Shown here one piece after another: positions 8,387-17,778 of a DNA stretch of 64,000 nucleotides. The DNA lies in assembly GCF_002940685.1 (NCBI RefSeq), contig NZ_PNFP01000009.1, forward strand, positions 264,374-328,373, given 5' to 3'. Position numbers and translations under genes: made by a program. The first letter of the stretch is position 1. Every line of letters begins with the position of its first letter. This DNA comes from Ensifer adhaerens. GTDB lineage: Bacteria; Pseudomonadota; Alphaproteobacteria; Rhizobiales; Rhizobiaceae. The notes beneath the pieces are model-generated. The model was given only the letters and a program-made list of their open reading frames with translations, made no database searches and was not told the origin of the DNA.

Positions 8387-9319
8387 ATGCAGCCACTCAG
8401 AGACAGCCACCCGACAGCGGCCCATTCCGACATTCAACTGAAGGACATCCGGAAGCGGCTGCCGTTACGCGTGCTTTCGGAAGCGGACTGGCAGCACTGG
8501 GTCACCAAGGGCTACGTCATCGTCCGTCAGGCGGTGCCGCCGGCCAATGTCGAGCGCCTCGTCGACCTGCTCTGGCGCTTCGACGAAAAGGATCCGGCCG
8601 ATCCTTCAACCTGGTATGCGCCACAGCGGCGCGAACACAAGATGAAGGAACTCAACAACACCGGCATGCTGGAGATCTACAATCACCAGTATCTCTGGGA
8701 CAACCGCCAGGAGCCGCGCATCTATGGCGCCTTCGTCGACATCTGGGATCGCGAGGACCTGTGGGTGACGATCGACCGTGCCAACCTCAACCCACCGAAG
8801 AAGGTCAAGGGCAACCCCAACGGTTTCATCCACTGGGACGTCGACACCACGATCCGGCCGCTGCCGATCGGCGTCCAGGGCGTGCTCAGCCTCAAGAAGC
8901 AGGACGGTGACGTCGGCGGCTTCCAATGCGTGCCGGAGCTGTTCGAAAACTTCGAAAGCTGGGAGAAGACGCAGGCCGCCGATCGCGATCCGATGCACCC
9001 CGACATGACGGGTCTTTCAACCGTCAACATCGAGATGGAGGCGGGCGACCTGATGATCTTCAACAGCCTGCTTGCCCACGGCGTGCGGCCGAACCATTCC
9101 GACGGCCGCGTGCGGATGGCGCAGTACATCTCGATGCATCCGGCGGAATGGGAGAATGTCGCCGAGCGCGAGGAGCGGGTCAGGCTGTGGCGTGAACTCG
9201 ACCACCCGAAGCGTGACGCCTTTCCTGGCGATCCACGCGAATGGGAGAAGCACAACGCCTCCCCCGCCAGTCTTTCGGATCTCGGCGCCAAGCTGCTTGG
9301 CATCACGCCCTGGGCGTGA
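8387..9319 (+). CDS. Phytanoyl-CoA dioxygenase (PhyH) family protein
   Basis: A 310-residue Fe(II)/2-oxoglutarate-dependent oxygenase of the PhyH family. The iron-binding HXD is H149-W-D151 (FIHWDVD) and the distal histidine is H231 (SLLAHGVRPNHS). R241 or R243, just after, could bind 2-oxoglutarate. GGCGAGGAG precedes the ATG. It is transcribed away from the AraC regulator gene with a 126-bp shared upstream region, suggesting co-regulation. PhyH proteins act on varied small molecules and the substrate here cannot be deduced. Confidence 0.85.
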   Translation: MQPLRDSHPTAAHSDIQLKDIRKRLPLRVLSEADWQHWVTKGYVIVRQAVPPANVERLVDLLWRFDEKDPADPSTWYAPQRREHKMKELNNTGMLEIYNHQYLWDNRQEPRIYGAFVDIWDREDLWVTIDRANLNPPKKVKGNPNGFIHWDVDTTIRPLPIGVQGVLSLKKQDGDVGGFQCVPELFENFESWEKTQAADRDPMHPDMTGLSTVNIEMEAGDLMIFNSLLAHGVRPNHSDGRVRMAQYISMHPAEWENVAEREERVRLWRELDHPKRDAFPGDPREWEKHNASPASLSDLGAKLLGITPWA

Positions 9320-9326
9320 GCGCCAA

Positions 9327-9369
9327 GCAATTGCAGGAAAGCGCGAAACGGTATTCCGTTCGGAACGAC
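9327..9369 (-). repeat. Diverged copy of the 2093-2191 stem-loop repeat
   Basis: The stretch beginning GCAATTGCAGGAAAGCG aligns along its whole length with the reverse complement of the repeat units at 2093-2191. It contains the matching GGAAA..TTCC arms. It fills the gap between the convergent PhyH and MOSC genes, a place where it could end transcripts. Confidence 0.65.
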
Positions 9370-9376
9370 GCCTGAC

Positions 9377-10228
9377 TTAAGCCGAGGCACGTACCTTCAT
9401 CGGCCAGCGTTCGCCACGCCGGCCGATGACCTTGACCTCATCGCCGAGCGTCACGGTGCCTTCGCTGCGCGGCACCGCATTCCAGCCGAAGAGTACGCCG
9501 GCCACGCGGCGGTCGGCCGACATGCGCTTCTCGGCCAGTCCCTGGATCGGGTTGCCGCCGATACGCTCGCCGGTGACCTGGTCTTGCGTCGTCATGATGC
9601 AGCGGGCGCAGGGTTTGACGAGATCGAAGCGAATGCCGCCGATTTCGACACTTTCCCAGAAATCCTCGTCCCAGGCGTCGTCGCAATCGACGAGGATATT
9701 GGTGCGGAAACGGTCCATGCCGACGGCTTCCTGGCCCTTTTCGACAAGCGTCCGGTTGAGATCGGCGAGCGAGCCTGTGGTCGTGATCAGGATCGGGAAG
9801 CCGTCAGCAAAGCCAACCGGCGCCGCCGCTCCAGCCCATTCGGCACCGACGAGACGTTCGGCCGAAGCGTCCATATGGGCGAGCTTGACCGGGCGGCCGA
9901 ACCATGAGGAGAGGACTTCGTCCGTCGCTTCGTCCGACACGGCGGCATCGACCTCGCTGCCCCAGACGACGACATTCAGCCGGCGATCGGGATCAAAGCG
10001 AACCGAGACCTCCCTGTCACCCATCTTCAGACGCACGCCGCCTTCGATGTGATTGGCCTCGACCTGTGCCAGCGGCTGCAACTCGCGCTGGGTGATGAAG
10101 CGACCATCCGGCTCGATCAGCATGAAGCGCCGGTCGCCCTCGACGCCGTCGAGATGGATCGAGACCGTCTCGCGGGCAATGGCGCGGCCGCTCTTCAGCG
10201 GATGAATGTTGAGACCGATCACCTTCAT
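9377..10228 (-). CDS. MOSC domain-containing protein
   Basis: A 283-residue protein with a MOSC N-terminal beta-barrel region (IHPLKSGRAI, GVEGDRRFMLI, FITQRELQPLAQV) followed by a MOSC domain (RFRTNILVD, KPCARCIMTTQD). The cysteines in KPCARC match the conserved cysteine region of mARC/YcbX-like proteins, which bind molybdenum cofactor and reduce N-hydroxylated compounds. I start at 10228 with GAAGGAAG upstream. Last gene of a leftward group with the HD hydrolase and DUF2339 genes. Confidence 0.87.
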   Translation of the reverse strand: MKVIGLNIHPLKSGRAIARETVSIHLDGVEGDRRFMLIEPDGRFITQRELQPLAQVEANHIEGGVRLKMGDREVSVRFDPDRRLNVVVWGSEVDAAVSDEATDEVLSSWFGRPVKLAHMDASAERLVGAEWAGAAAPVGFADGFPILITTTGSLADLNRTLVEKGQEAVGMDRFRTNILVDCDDAWDEDFWESVEIGGIRFDLVKPCARCIMTTQDQVTGERIGGNPIQGLAEKRMSADRRVAGVLFGWNAVPRSEGTVTLGDEVKVIGRRGERWPMKVRASA

Positions 10229-10313
10229 GGCGCTTCCTTCGTGTTCAGAAACTGATTCATGCGCCTGACGATCCGATTCACCAGGCGGCTGCAATCCGTT
10301 GAAAGGCCTAGAT

Positions 10314-10379
10314 CATTTCTCGGTTCGAGGGAAACGGAGAAATGTTCCGGTGCAATCTGCGCGCCCGATGCCGCGCAGA
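10314..10379. other. Pair of hairpins between the HD hydrolase and MOSC genes
   Basis: Two perfect 8-bp inverted repeats: CATTTCTC / GAGAAATG at 10314-10344, and TCTGCGCG / CGCGCAGA at 10356-10379. They lie just after the HD hydrolase stop. The first has the look of a dispersed rhizobial intergenic motif. Neither is followed by a clear T-run, so termination is uncertain. Confidence 0.45.
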
Positions 10380-10394
10380 AAACCTGATCCGGCT

Positions 10395-11051
10395 CTAGAT
10401 CTCGTCCAGCATCATCGCAAGCACGTCGCGCAGCCGCTGCTCGCGTTCCCGCGCCAACCGGCGACCGGCCTCGGTCTTGAAGCCATCGGCCAGCCGGAAA
10501 AGCTTGACCTCGAAATGATCGATGGCGAACGCCTTGTCGTCGAGCTCCCGTGCCTCCGCCAGCGGATCGAGCGGATCGTACAGGCCGCTGCCCATGCGTC
10601 CGGCGATGTAGAAACAGCGGGCGGCACCCACCATGCCGATCGCGTCCAGCCGGTCCGCATCCTGGAGGATCTTCGCCTCCAGCGTTTCCGGCGGGATGTT
10701 GGCGGAGAAGCTGTGCGTCAGGATGGCGTGTGCCACGGCGGCGGTTTCTCCCACATCCCAGCCGAGACCTCGCAGAATTCCGGTCGCCTTGTCCGCCGCC
10801 AGTCGCGATGCCTCGGCGCGCAAGGGCGAATTCTTTTCGACCGAAACGCAATCATGCAGCAATACGGCGGCGGCGAGCAGACCTGCATCACCGCCCTCTT
10901 CCGCCTGGATGCGCGCGGCATTCTTCCAGACGCGGATCAGATGCGCGGCGTCGTGCGAGCCGTCATCGGCGGCAAAGGCGTGCGGCAGCAACGCAGCCGC
11001 CAGGTCCTCGTGCGGCGCGAAGGCGGCCGCGAGCTTCGAAATCTCTGTCAT
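10395..11051 (-). CDS. HD-domain phosphohydrolase
   Basis: A 218-residue protein with metal-binding HD residues: H in SHDAAHLIRVW (first histidine), HD in AAVLLHDCVS, and later D in ILQDADRLDAIG. It resembles the YedJ/YpgQ-type HD hydrolases that cleave nucleotides or related phosphates. It starts six bases after the stop of the DUF2339 gene, so the two are probably co-transcribed. The natural substrate is unknown. Confidence 0.87.
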   Translation of the reverse strand: MTEISKLAAAFAPHEDLAAALLPHAFAADDGSHDAAHLIRVWKNAARIQAEEGGDAGLLAAAVLLHDCVSVEKNSPLRAEASRLAADKATGILRGLGWDVGETAAVAHAILTHSFSANIPPETLEAKILQDADRLDAIGMVGAARCFYIAGRMGSGLYDPLDPLAEARELDDKAFAIDHFEVKLFRLADGFKTEAGRRLAREREQRLRDVLAMMLDEI

Positions 11052-11057
11052 GATGTC

Positions 11058-13916
11058 CTATTGCAGTTCGGCAGGCTTTGCCGGCGCCGTCGGTGTGGCG
11101 CCGACGCCGGACAGGATCTTCTGGTAGAAGAGCCCTATTCCGATCAATACCCCGCCAAGGCCGATGAAGGACAGGGCCCGCAGGAAACCTTCCAGGTTCG
11201 ACATATCGATCAGGAAGACCTTGAGGACGGCGACGAAGACGAGAACGGCCGAGGCGATGCGGATGCTCTTGGCATGGAAGCGCGAGCCGAGCACGAGCAG
11301 CAGCACGCCGAGCAGCAGCCAGACGACCGAATAGGTGTAGGTCTCCCCCTGCAGGAATCCCTTCCAGTCCGCGATGTTTTCCCCCTGCCACGCGCGGCGT
11401 ACCGTGAGGCTTGCCCAGGCGAACGCAAGCACCGCGCCGCTGACGGCAAGCGCCATGACATAGGGCAAGGGCCGCTTGTCGCGTGCATACCAGGCGAGCC
11501 CCGCATAGCCGAGCCCCGGCAGCAGATAGCCGATCAGGAGCAGATCGAAGAAGGGGATACGCCCCAGCAGCTCGCCGCTGACATAGGGGTTGAGGCCAAA
11601 GAGATGCGCCGAGAGCACCGACAGCATCGACAGTACGCCGAGCCCCATGCCGCCATAGCGGAACACCGGGCTTGGCGACTTCATGTCGAGGCTGATGAAA
11701 ATGGCCGAGGCGCCGATGGCCAGCAGCGTGTAGATCGACTGTTCGCCGAGCGTCGGCACCGAACTGTCGAGCACGCCGCCGTTCATCGCATGGCGCACCA
11801 GGATCGCGAGCGTCAGAAGCACGAAGAGGCTGGCCAGCGCCTGCAGCAGGTTGCGCACCCGCGTGTCGGGCCAGGATCTCAGGAAATAGGCGGAGCCTGC
11901 AAGCAGTGCGGCGGGCATGCCGTAGCCCGGCAGCAGCGCGTTGAAGACGGGCGTGGTGCCGAGATTGCCAGCACCGACGATCGTCGGTTCCCAGGCGATA
12001 CGCCCGAGGACGACGACGGCCGCGGCACCGGTCATCCAGGGCAGTATGGGCCAGGTGCGGATGCGGGTCGCGAGCGCATAGCCCGTTCCGAGCACGGCAA
12101 TCGCAAGCGTCGTGACCAGACCATCGGTCCAGGCATGCAGCGCAAGGACGAAGAAGGCGAAGGAGCCGGCGACCAGCAATCCGGCGGCCGTGTCGCGCGC
12201 CAACGCCTCGCCGTCGCGGCGATAGAGCCAATCTGCAAGCGCCAGCAGCGCGGCCCCGGCAACAAGCGAGAACAACCCATGCGGCAGGTCAAAGGCATAG
12301 TTGCCGGTCATCAGGAACGACATGGCGACGAGCGCGATCGGGACGACCGCAGCAATGCCGGCCCAGAGTGTCGCATATTGCGGATGGGTGACGAGCCGGC
12401 GCGACGGCACGAAGCCGCCGAGTGCGACGAACAGCGCTGCCAACAGCATCGCGGTGATCATGGCCGTCCGCCCGGGCAGAACGGTGGCGGGCATGGCATC
12501 CGCGAGCGACGGATCGAGATAGGCGAGCACGCCGCTCAATGCCATCAGGCTCCAGACGCCAGCGACAGCGCCGACGGCTGAAAGTACGGCGGGATAGACT
12601 GCCGTTGGCCGCAGCGCCCCAAGGATCGCCAGTCCGGCGATAACGACCGCAAACTCCACCGCCGGAAAGCGGACCGCATAGACTGCCGGGCTGACGAGGA
12701 GGAGTGCGAGCACGGTGACGACGATCGCGGCCGAAATGGAGATTGCCGCATGCGGTGGAACGAACAGGCGTTCCCATGGCCCGGCGACGGCCCGGGGTCG
12801 GGTTGTCGCTTCGGTCGGCTCCGGCATTTCGGGCCCTTCGGTCGCATCACGCGTTTCCGGCGCTTCTGCCACTGGCTCCCGTTCGAGGGCGGCCGGCCAG
12901 ATCAGCCCGACGCCGGCGATCACCACGAGCAGGATGAAAGCGACCGGCCGTGCTTCGAAGGGCGATACCGCAGCGACATAGAGGAGGCCCCAGAGCCCGA
13001 CGCCAACATTGGCAAGCGTCGGCACCACGGTCCAACGCCTGAGCCGCGACGCAAGCAGCGTCGCGAGCCACACGATCGCGAGAAAGCCGAAGAGAACCCA
13101 GGGGCGCGGTTCGTTGCTCGAAACCAGCGCCGGCGTGATCAGGGAGGCAAGCAGGCCGAGACCGGCAAGCGCCTGTCCGTGCAGCAGCGACAGGCCGACG
13201 GTCGCAAGCGATATCGCGGCCAGGAGCACAAAGGCCGTGCCCGTGCCGATATAGTCATAAACGCCATAGGCGGCATAGGCGACGCCAAACAGGGTGACCG
13301 CGCCGGCAGCCGTCAGGATGCCCGGGATCATCGCGTTCTGGAACTCGTTGGCGATCACGGGCACGGCGCGCCGGCGAATGACTTCGCCTGCCGCCATCAG
13401 CAGGAGACCGAACAGGGCAGCGAGCGTCAGGCGAACTGCCGGGCTCAGCAGGCCGGCATCGATCGAATATTTCACCATGAACACGCCGCCGAGTGCCAAC
13501 GCGATGCCGCCGACCCAGACGGCCCACCGCGCGCCGAGGCGGCTTTCCAGGCTTTCGCTCTGCCGGGGCGCGGTTGCCACCGGCTGCGGCGCCTCCGTGC
13601 TGGCAGCGATCGCCTCGACGCCCTCGTCCGCCGTTTTCTCCGCGTCGTCGATAATCCGGGGGCCTTCGGGTGCGCTGGCCGACAGGACGGTGGCCGCGTC
13701 TTCGACCGCCTCCGCTTCCACTGGCAGTTCGGATGCGGCCGCAAGCTCCTCGGTCGCTACCGCCGCTTGAGCGCGTTCGCTCGGAGCGCCCTTCAGCGCG
13801 GCGATTTCCGCCCTCAGCGCAGCCAGTTCGGCGCCGAACCGCTCGGTCATCCGGCGATTGCCCATAAAGGTGGATAGAGCCAAGATAAAAGCAGCTAAAG
13901 CAATAAGTTCGAACAT
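11058..13916 (-). CDS. DUF2339 multi-spanning membrane protein
   Basis: A 952-residue inner membrane protein. After one N-terminal helix (MFELIALAAFILALSTF) comes a short coiled stretch (RMTERFGAELAALRAEIAAL), then about 100 acidic and alanine-rich residues. The rest is a long array of more than 20 hydrophobic helices starting at RWAVWVGGIALALGGVF, a DUF2339 hallmark. I use the ATG at 13916; seven more residues are possible to 13937. Function unknown in the family. Probably co-transcribed with the HD hydrolase. Confidence 0.85.
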   Translation of the reverse strand: MFELIALAAFILALSTFMGNRRMTERFGAELAALRAEIAALKGAPSERAQAAVATEELAAASELPVEAEAVEDAATVLSASAPEGPRIIDDAEKTADEGVEAIAASTEAPQPVATAPRQSESLESRLGARWAVWVGGIALALGGVFMVKYSIDAGLLSPAVRLTLAALFGLLLMAAGEVIRRRAVPVIANEFQNAMIPGILTAAGAVTLFGVAYAAYGVYDYIGTGTAFVLLAAISLATVGLSLLHGQALAGLGLLASLITPALVSSNEPRPWVLFGFLAIVWLATLLASRLRRWTVVPTLANVGVGLWGLLYVAAVSPFEARPVAFILLVVIAGVGLIWPAALEREPVAEAPETRDATEGPEMPEPTEATTRPRAVAGPWERLFVPPHAAISISAAIVVTVLALLLVSPAVYAVRFPAVEFAVVIAGLAILGALRPTAVYPAVLSAVGAVAGVWSLMALSGVLAYLDPSLADAMPATVLPGRTAMITAMLLAALFVALGGFVPSRRLVTHPQYATLWAGIAAVVPIALVAMSFLMTGNYAFDLPHGLFSLVAGAALLALADWLYRRDGEALARDTAAGLLVAGSFAFFVLALHAWTDGLVTTLAIAVLGTGYALATRIRTWPILPWMTGAAAVVVLGRIAWEPTIVGAGNLGTTPVFNALLPGYGMPAALLAGSAYFLRSWPDTRVRNLLQALASLFVLLTLAILVRHAMNGGVLDSSVPTLGEQSIYTLLAIGASAIFISLDMKSPSPVFRYGGMGLGVLSMLSVLSAHLFGLNPYVSGELLGRIPFFDLLLIGYLLPGLGYAGLAWYARDKRPLPYVMALAVSGAVLAFAWASLTVRRAWQGENIADWKGFLQGETYTYSVVWLLLGVLLLVLGSRFHAKSIRIASAVLVFVAVLKVFLIDMSNLEGFLRALSFIGLGGVLIGIGLFYQKILSGVGATPTAPAKPAELQ

Positions 13917-14213
13917 GTTTTCCCCTGGCAGTCGCAATCGGCGGCGCGCGCAACCATACAGACTTTTGCACCGCCACCAAACCTCTGCAGCACCGCAAGT
14001 CCTATCAGACGCGCAAGGGTCGCTGCAGCACTTTGATTTGCTCGGTGTCTTATCCCGAAATCGAATGAGATTTCAGGAAACATGCTGTAGACGGCCGAGC
14101 GCTGTAATCTCTTCACGGAAATGTCGCAGAACTGTCACGGGGCAGCTGGTAGAGGCGGATGAACACCGCTGCCTCGCGTGGTGGTTTCCATCGTTCAACC
14201 AGGAGACCCGATC
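13917..14213. other. Divergent intergenic region upstream of phoX
   Basis: A 297-bp gap between the divergent DUF2339 gene and phoX. It contains the PHO-box-like site at 14121-14138 and a weaker similar word at 14102-14117. No other gene is seen. Confidence 0.6.
14121..14138 (+). promoter_or_regulatory. Putative PHO box
   Basis: The 18-mer ATGTCGC-AGAA-CTGTCAC matches the PhoB consensus CTGTCAT-N4-CTGTCAT at 10 of 14 conserved positions, with the right 11-bp period. It lies 76 bp before phoX. PhoB control of phoX is known in Sinorhizobium meliloti. Confidence 0.65.
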
Positions 14214-16226
14214 ATGGACAAGCATCTCGGCCAGACGGAAGAGACCGAATTCAAGACGCTGACGGAACGCAGGGAAGAGCTGGAGGATGTCGGCCACAAC
14301 TGTTCCACCAACCCGACGATGGGCGACATCATCCATCGCCGCTTCTCGCGCCGCGCGTTCATCGGCGGCTCGCTCGCCGTCGCCGCGATTTCGACGACCG
14401 TTAGCCCGCTCGCCCTCCTGACCGCCGAAGAGGCGCGCGCCGAGGAAGGCTCGCTGTTCGACTTCACCGAGATCGAAGCCGGCGTCGACGAAAAGCACCA
14501 TGTCGCCGAGGGCTATGATGCGGACATCCTGCTGCGCTGGGGCGACAAGATCTTTGCCGATAGCCCGGAGTTCGACCCGAAGAACCAGACGGCGGCCGCC
14601 CAGGAAAAGCTCTTCGGCTACAACAACGACTATGTCGGCTTCATTCCGCTCGACGGAAGTGCCGATCACGGCCTGCTCGTCGTCAACCACGAATACACCA
14701 ATGCCGAACTGATGTTCCCGGCCTTCGCCAGCGTCGTGAAGGAAAAGGTGACCAAGGACGGCAAGGAAGTCGAGGAAGAGAAGGTCGTTCTCGGCGAATA
14801 CTCCAAGGAGCTGGTCGACATCGAGATGGCCGCCCACGGCGGCACGATCATCGAGGTCCGCAAGGTCGACGGCAAGTGGCAACCGGTTCTTGACGGCAAG
14901 AACAACCGCCGCATCACCGTCAACACCGAGATGCAGATCACCGGCCCGGCCGCCGGCCACGACCGCCTGAAGACGCCGTCCGACCCGACCGGAAAGAAGG
15001 TGTTCGGCACGCTCAACAACTGCGCCGGCGGCGTTACCGCCTGGGGCACCTACATGATGGCCGAGGAAAACTTCAACGGCTATTTCGGTGGCGAGATCGC
15101 CGAAGACCATCCGGAATACAAGCAGCTGAAGCGGCTTGGCGCACCGGGCGGCCAGTACGAATGGGCCTCCTTCTACGACCGTTTCGACGTTTCCAAGGAG
15201 CCGAACGAAGCCAATCGCTTCGGCTGGATCGTCGAGGTCGACGCGCTTGATCCGACGTCGGTGCCGAAGAAGCGCACGGCTCTCGGCCGCTTCAAGCACG
15301 AAGGCTGCGAATCGATCGTCAACAAGGACGGCCGCGTCGTGCTCTATTCCGGCGACGACGAGCGCTACGACTATGTCTACAAGTTCGTGACCAAGGGGAC
15401 CTTCAACCCTGATAATCGCGCCGCCAACATGGACCTCTTCGACGAAGGCACGCTCTACGTCGCCAAGTTCGACGAGGACGGCACCGTCACCTGGATGCCG
15501 CTTGTTCACGGTGAAGGCCCGTTGACCGAAGCCAACGGCTTTGCCTCGCAGGCCGATGTGCTGATCAACACCCGTCTTGCCTCCGACGCGCTCGGCGCCA
15601 CCAAGATGGACCGTCCGGAAGACATCCAGCCGAACCCGAAAACGGGCAAGGTCTACGTCATGCTGACGAACAACACCAAGCGCAAGGCCGACGAGGTCGA
15701 CGCCGCCAATCCGCGCGCCAAGAACGCCTTCGGTCATATCGTCGAGATCACCGAGACCGACGGCGACTTCGCCTCACTGAAAAGCCGCTGGGATGTTCTC
15801 TTGAAGTGCGGCGATCCGAGCGTCGCCGAAGTCGGCGCTTCGTTCTCGACCGCAACCACCAAGAACGGCTGGTTCGGCATGCCCGACAATTGCGCGATCG
15901 ACACCGATGGCCGCCTCTGGGTCTCGACCGACGGCAACAACCAGAAGGAAACAGGCCGCACCGACGGCATCTGGGCGATCGACACGGATGGTGCTGCCCG
16001 TGGCACGTCGAAGCTCTTCTTCCGCGTGCCGGTTGGCGCCGAGATGTGCGGACCCTGCTTCAACCCGACGTCGGACACCTTCTTCCTGGCCGTCCAGCAT
16101 CCGGGTGACGCCGGTCTTGCGACCTACGAGACCCCGGCCACGCGCTGGCCCGACTTCAAGGACGACATGCCGGTGCGTCCCGCCGTCGTCGCCGTGACCA
16201 AGCAGGGCGGCGGCCGCATCGGCTGA
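14214..16226 (+). CDS. phoX: PhoX-family alkaline phosphatase, Tat-exported
   Basis: A 670-residue DUF839/PhoX protein that hydrolyses phosphomonoesters in the periplasm. The twin-arginine signal is SRRAFIGGS near residues 46-54, followed by a hydrophobic stretch and cleavage near the ARAEE region. Family motifs visible include LLVVNHEYTNAE, LNNCAGGVTAWGTY, DALDPTSVPKKRTALGRFKHE, PEDIQPNPKTGKVY and FGMPDNCAIDTDGRLWVSTDG in pieces, the metal-rich core. AGGAG precedes the ATG at 14214. It is monocistronic, with a terminator at 16247-16274 and a PHO-box-like site upstream, so it is probably induced by phosphate starvation. Confidence 0.92.
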   Translation: MDKHLGQTEETEFKTLTERREELEDVGHNCSTNPTMGDIIHRRFSRRAFIGGSLAVAAISTTVSPLALLTAEEARAEEGSLFDFTEIEAGVDEKHHVAEGYDADILLRWGDKIFADSPEFDPKNQTAAAQEKLFGYNNDYVGFIPLDGSADHGLLVVNHEYTNAELMFPAFASVVKEKVTKDGKEVEEEKVVLGEYSKELVDIEMAAHGGTIIEVRKVDGKWQPVLDGKNNRRITVNTEMQITGPAAGHDRLKTPSDPTGKKVFGTLNNCAGGVTAWGTYMMAEENFNGYFGGEIAEDHPEYKQLKRLGAPGGQYEWASFYDRFDVSKEPNEANRFGWIVEVDALDPTSVPKKRTALGRFKHEGCESIVNKDGRVVLYSGDDERYDYVYKFVTKGTFNPDNRAANMDLFDEGTLYVAKFDEDGTVTWMPLVHGEGPLTEANGFASQADVLINTRLASDALGATKMDRPEDIQPNPKTGKVYVMLTNNTKRKADEVDAANPRAKNAFGHIVEITETDGDFASLKSRWDVLLKCGDPSVAEVGASFSTATTKNGWFGMPDNCAIDTDGRLWVSTDGNNQKETGRTDGIWAIDTDGAARGTSKLFFRVPVGAEMCGPCFNPTSDTFFLAVQHPGDAGLATYETPATRWPDFKDDMPVRPAVVAVTKQGGGRIG

Positions 16227-16246
16227 TCACGCTGCAATAACAACGA

Positions 16247-16274
16247 GAACGCCGCGCACGACCGCGCGGCGTTC
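16247..16274. terminator. Intrinsic terminator after phoX
   Basis: GAACGCCGCG and CGCGGCGTTC form a 10-bp stem with an 8-base loop, followed by CTTGTTT and further T-rich sequence. It lies between convergent phoX and the thioesterase gene. Confidence 0.85.
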
Positions 16275-16290
16275 CTTGTTTAGGTTTGTT

Positions 16291-16800
16291 TTAGCGTCTG
16301 AGATTGTCGATCGGGAAGATCGCGCAGGTTTCGGTGCCGTGGGCGAGCAGCTTGCCGTTGCCGTCGCGCAGCCAGGCCTCCGACGTGGCGATGGTGCGGC
16401 CGCGATGAACGATGCGCCCTTCGCAGAAGACCTCGCCCATGCCGGGCAACAGTGGCCTGACGAGGTTCACCTTGAATTCGACCGTCGTATAGGCCTCGCC
16501 GGGCTTGACCGTGGTGAAGACGGCGCAGCCGAGCGCGGAATCCATGATCGTCGCCGTCCATCCGCCGTGTACGGTGCCGAGCGGATTGAGATGTTCCTCG
16601 GTCGGCAGTCCCTTGAAGACCACCCGGCCCTCCTCGACTTCGCTCAACCCGAACTTCAGTGTCTTCGACATCGGCGGCGCCGGCAGCTCGCCGCTCAACA
16701 GGTCCTGCATTGCCTTGAGACCGCCGTCGCGGGCGACGCGGTCGAGCGACAGGACGCCGACGCCGGATACGGACATGCCGGGATATAGCTCTTGGTACAT
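16291..16800 (-). CDS. PaaI-type hotdog-fold thioesterase
   Basis: A 169-residue hotdog protein of the PaaI/YdiI group that hydrolyses acyl- or aryl-CoA thioesters. The signature is NPLGTVHGGWTATIMDSALG; the aspartate of MDSALG is the usual catalytic acid. YTTVEFKVNLVRPL follows, the second conserved strand. AGGAG lies seven bases before the ATG. The start is 16 bp after the recO stop, so it is co-transcribed with recO. Substrate not predictable. Confidence 0.88.
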   Translation of the reverse strand: MYQELYPGMSVSGVGVLSLDRVARDGGLKAMQDLLSGELPAPPMSKTLKFGLSEVEEGRVVFKGLPTEEHLNPLGTVHGGWTATIMDSALGCAVFTTVKPGEAYTTVEFKVNLVRPLLPGMGEVFCEGRIVHRGRTIATSEAWLRDGNGKLLAHGTETCAIFPIDNLRR

Positions 16801-16816
16801 AAATCACTCCTGGGGA

Positions 16817-17563
16817 TCAGGCGGCTGAGGATTGCGCTTTCAGCGCCTTGAGCGCCGCATGGACGAAGCCGTCGCGCGCGGAAGATACGTCGAGGCCGCG
16901 CGGCTCATAGACGTGGCGGTGGAGGAAGAAGGCGGTCAGCCGGAAGGCGGCGGCGAGGCTGTCGTGATCGGCAGCCCTTCGCGCTTCGGCCGAAAGGAAA
17001 TCCGGCAGCGCCAGCATGCGGTCGGCATAACGCTCTCCCGCCTCCCGGCAGACCGCCCTGCCCGATTTCGGCGAGACGTAGACGAGATCGGTGCGGGTGC
17101 CGGTTGCCACGCACTCTGTGAGATCGAGCCCGAAGCCGAGGTCATTGAGGACCGCGAGCTCGAAGCGCACGAACAATTCTCCGGCATCGGCCGGATCGGT
17201 CAGATGATCGACGATGACGGCGAGCGCCTCGTAGAGATGCGGATGCGGGTCACGCTCGGGAAGCAGACGCAAGAGCGCGCCGAGCGCCTGAATGCCATAG
17301 ACCGATGTCGCCGTCTCCATCAGCCGGGCCGCGCGCAGTTCCACAGGCTCGATGCGGAATTCGCCCATATGCTCGTCGAGGCGGGCGCGCCATGTCACTT
17401 CCACCGAATTGCCCGGCTGCAGCACCGGCTGCATGGTGCGCGAGCGGCCAGAGCGCACCATGCCGAGATGCCGGCCATGGGTGGCGCTCATGACCTCCAC
17501 GATGGCCGAGCTTTCGCCGTGCCGCCGGATCCCGAGAATGATGGCCTGGTCGCTCCATTGCAT
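16817..17563 (-). CDS. recO: DNA repair protein RecO
   Basis: A 248-residue RecO, which anneals SSB-coated strands and with RecR loads RecA on gaps in the RecFOR pathway. The N-terminal OB-fold ([25 protein letters not shown], in pieces, then [12 protein letters not shown]) and the helical C-terminal part ([22 protein letters not shown]) match the family. The zinc-binding CxxC pair of many RecO proteins is reduced here (single C in ECVAT and AVCREAG). The ATG at 17563 matches family starts. Confidence 0.93.
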   Translation of the reverse strand: MQWSDQAIILGIRRHGESSAIVEVMSATHGRHLGMVRSGRSRTMQPVLQPGNSVEVTWRARLDEHMGEFRIEPVELRAARLMETATSVYGIQALGALLRLLPERDPHPHLYEALAVIVDHLTDPADAGELFVRFELAVLNDLGFGLDLTECVATGTRTDLVYVSPKSGRAVCREAGERYADRMLALPDFLSAEARRAADHDSLAAAFRLTAFFLHRHVYEPRGLDVSSARDGFVHAALKALKAQSSAA

Positions 17564-17778
17564 GGTTATGGCATACACCCGTGGTCGAAAGCGGATCAAG
17601 CTGTCTTGCAAGAGCAAACCGCCATTCCCGACTGTCGCCTTTCGGCCACACTCATCGGTTGCCTCATTTGCGACATGCTGTCGCCGCCCCGACGCCGTCT
17701 TTGACATTAGAACGGAAGGGCGGCAAAAGCCGTGTCTCCCGCCCGAAAATGACAATCAGCAGGATAATAAATTTCATT

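Noticed and set aside
10299..12581. 760-codon plus-strand frame opposite the HD hydrolase and DUF2339 genes
   Set aside because: Antisense shadow; the opposite strand carries a transmembrane pattern and HD motifs.
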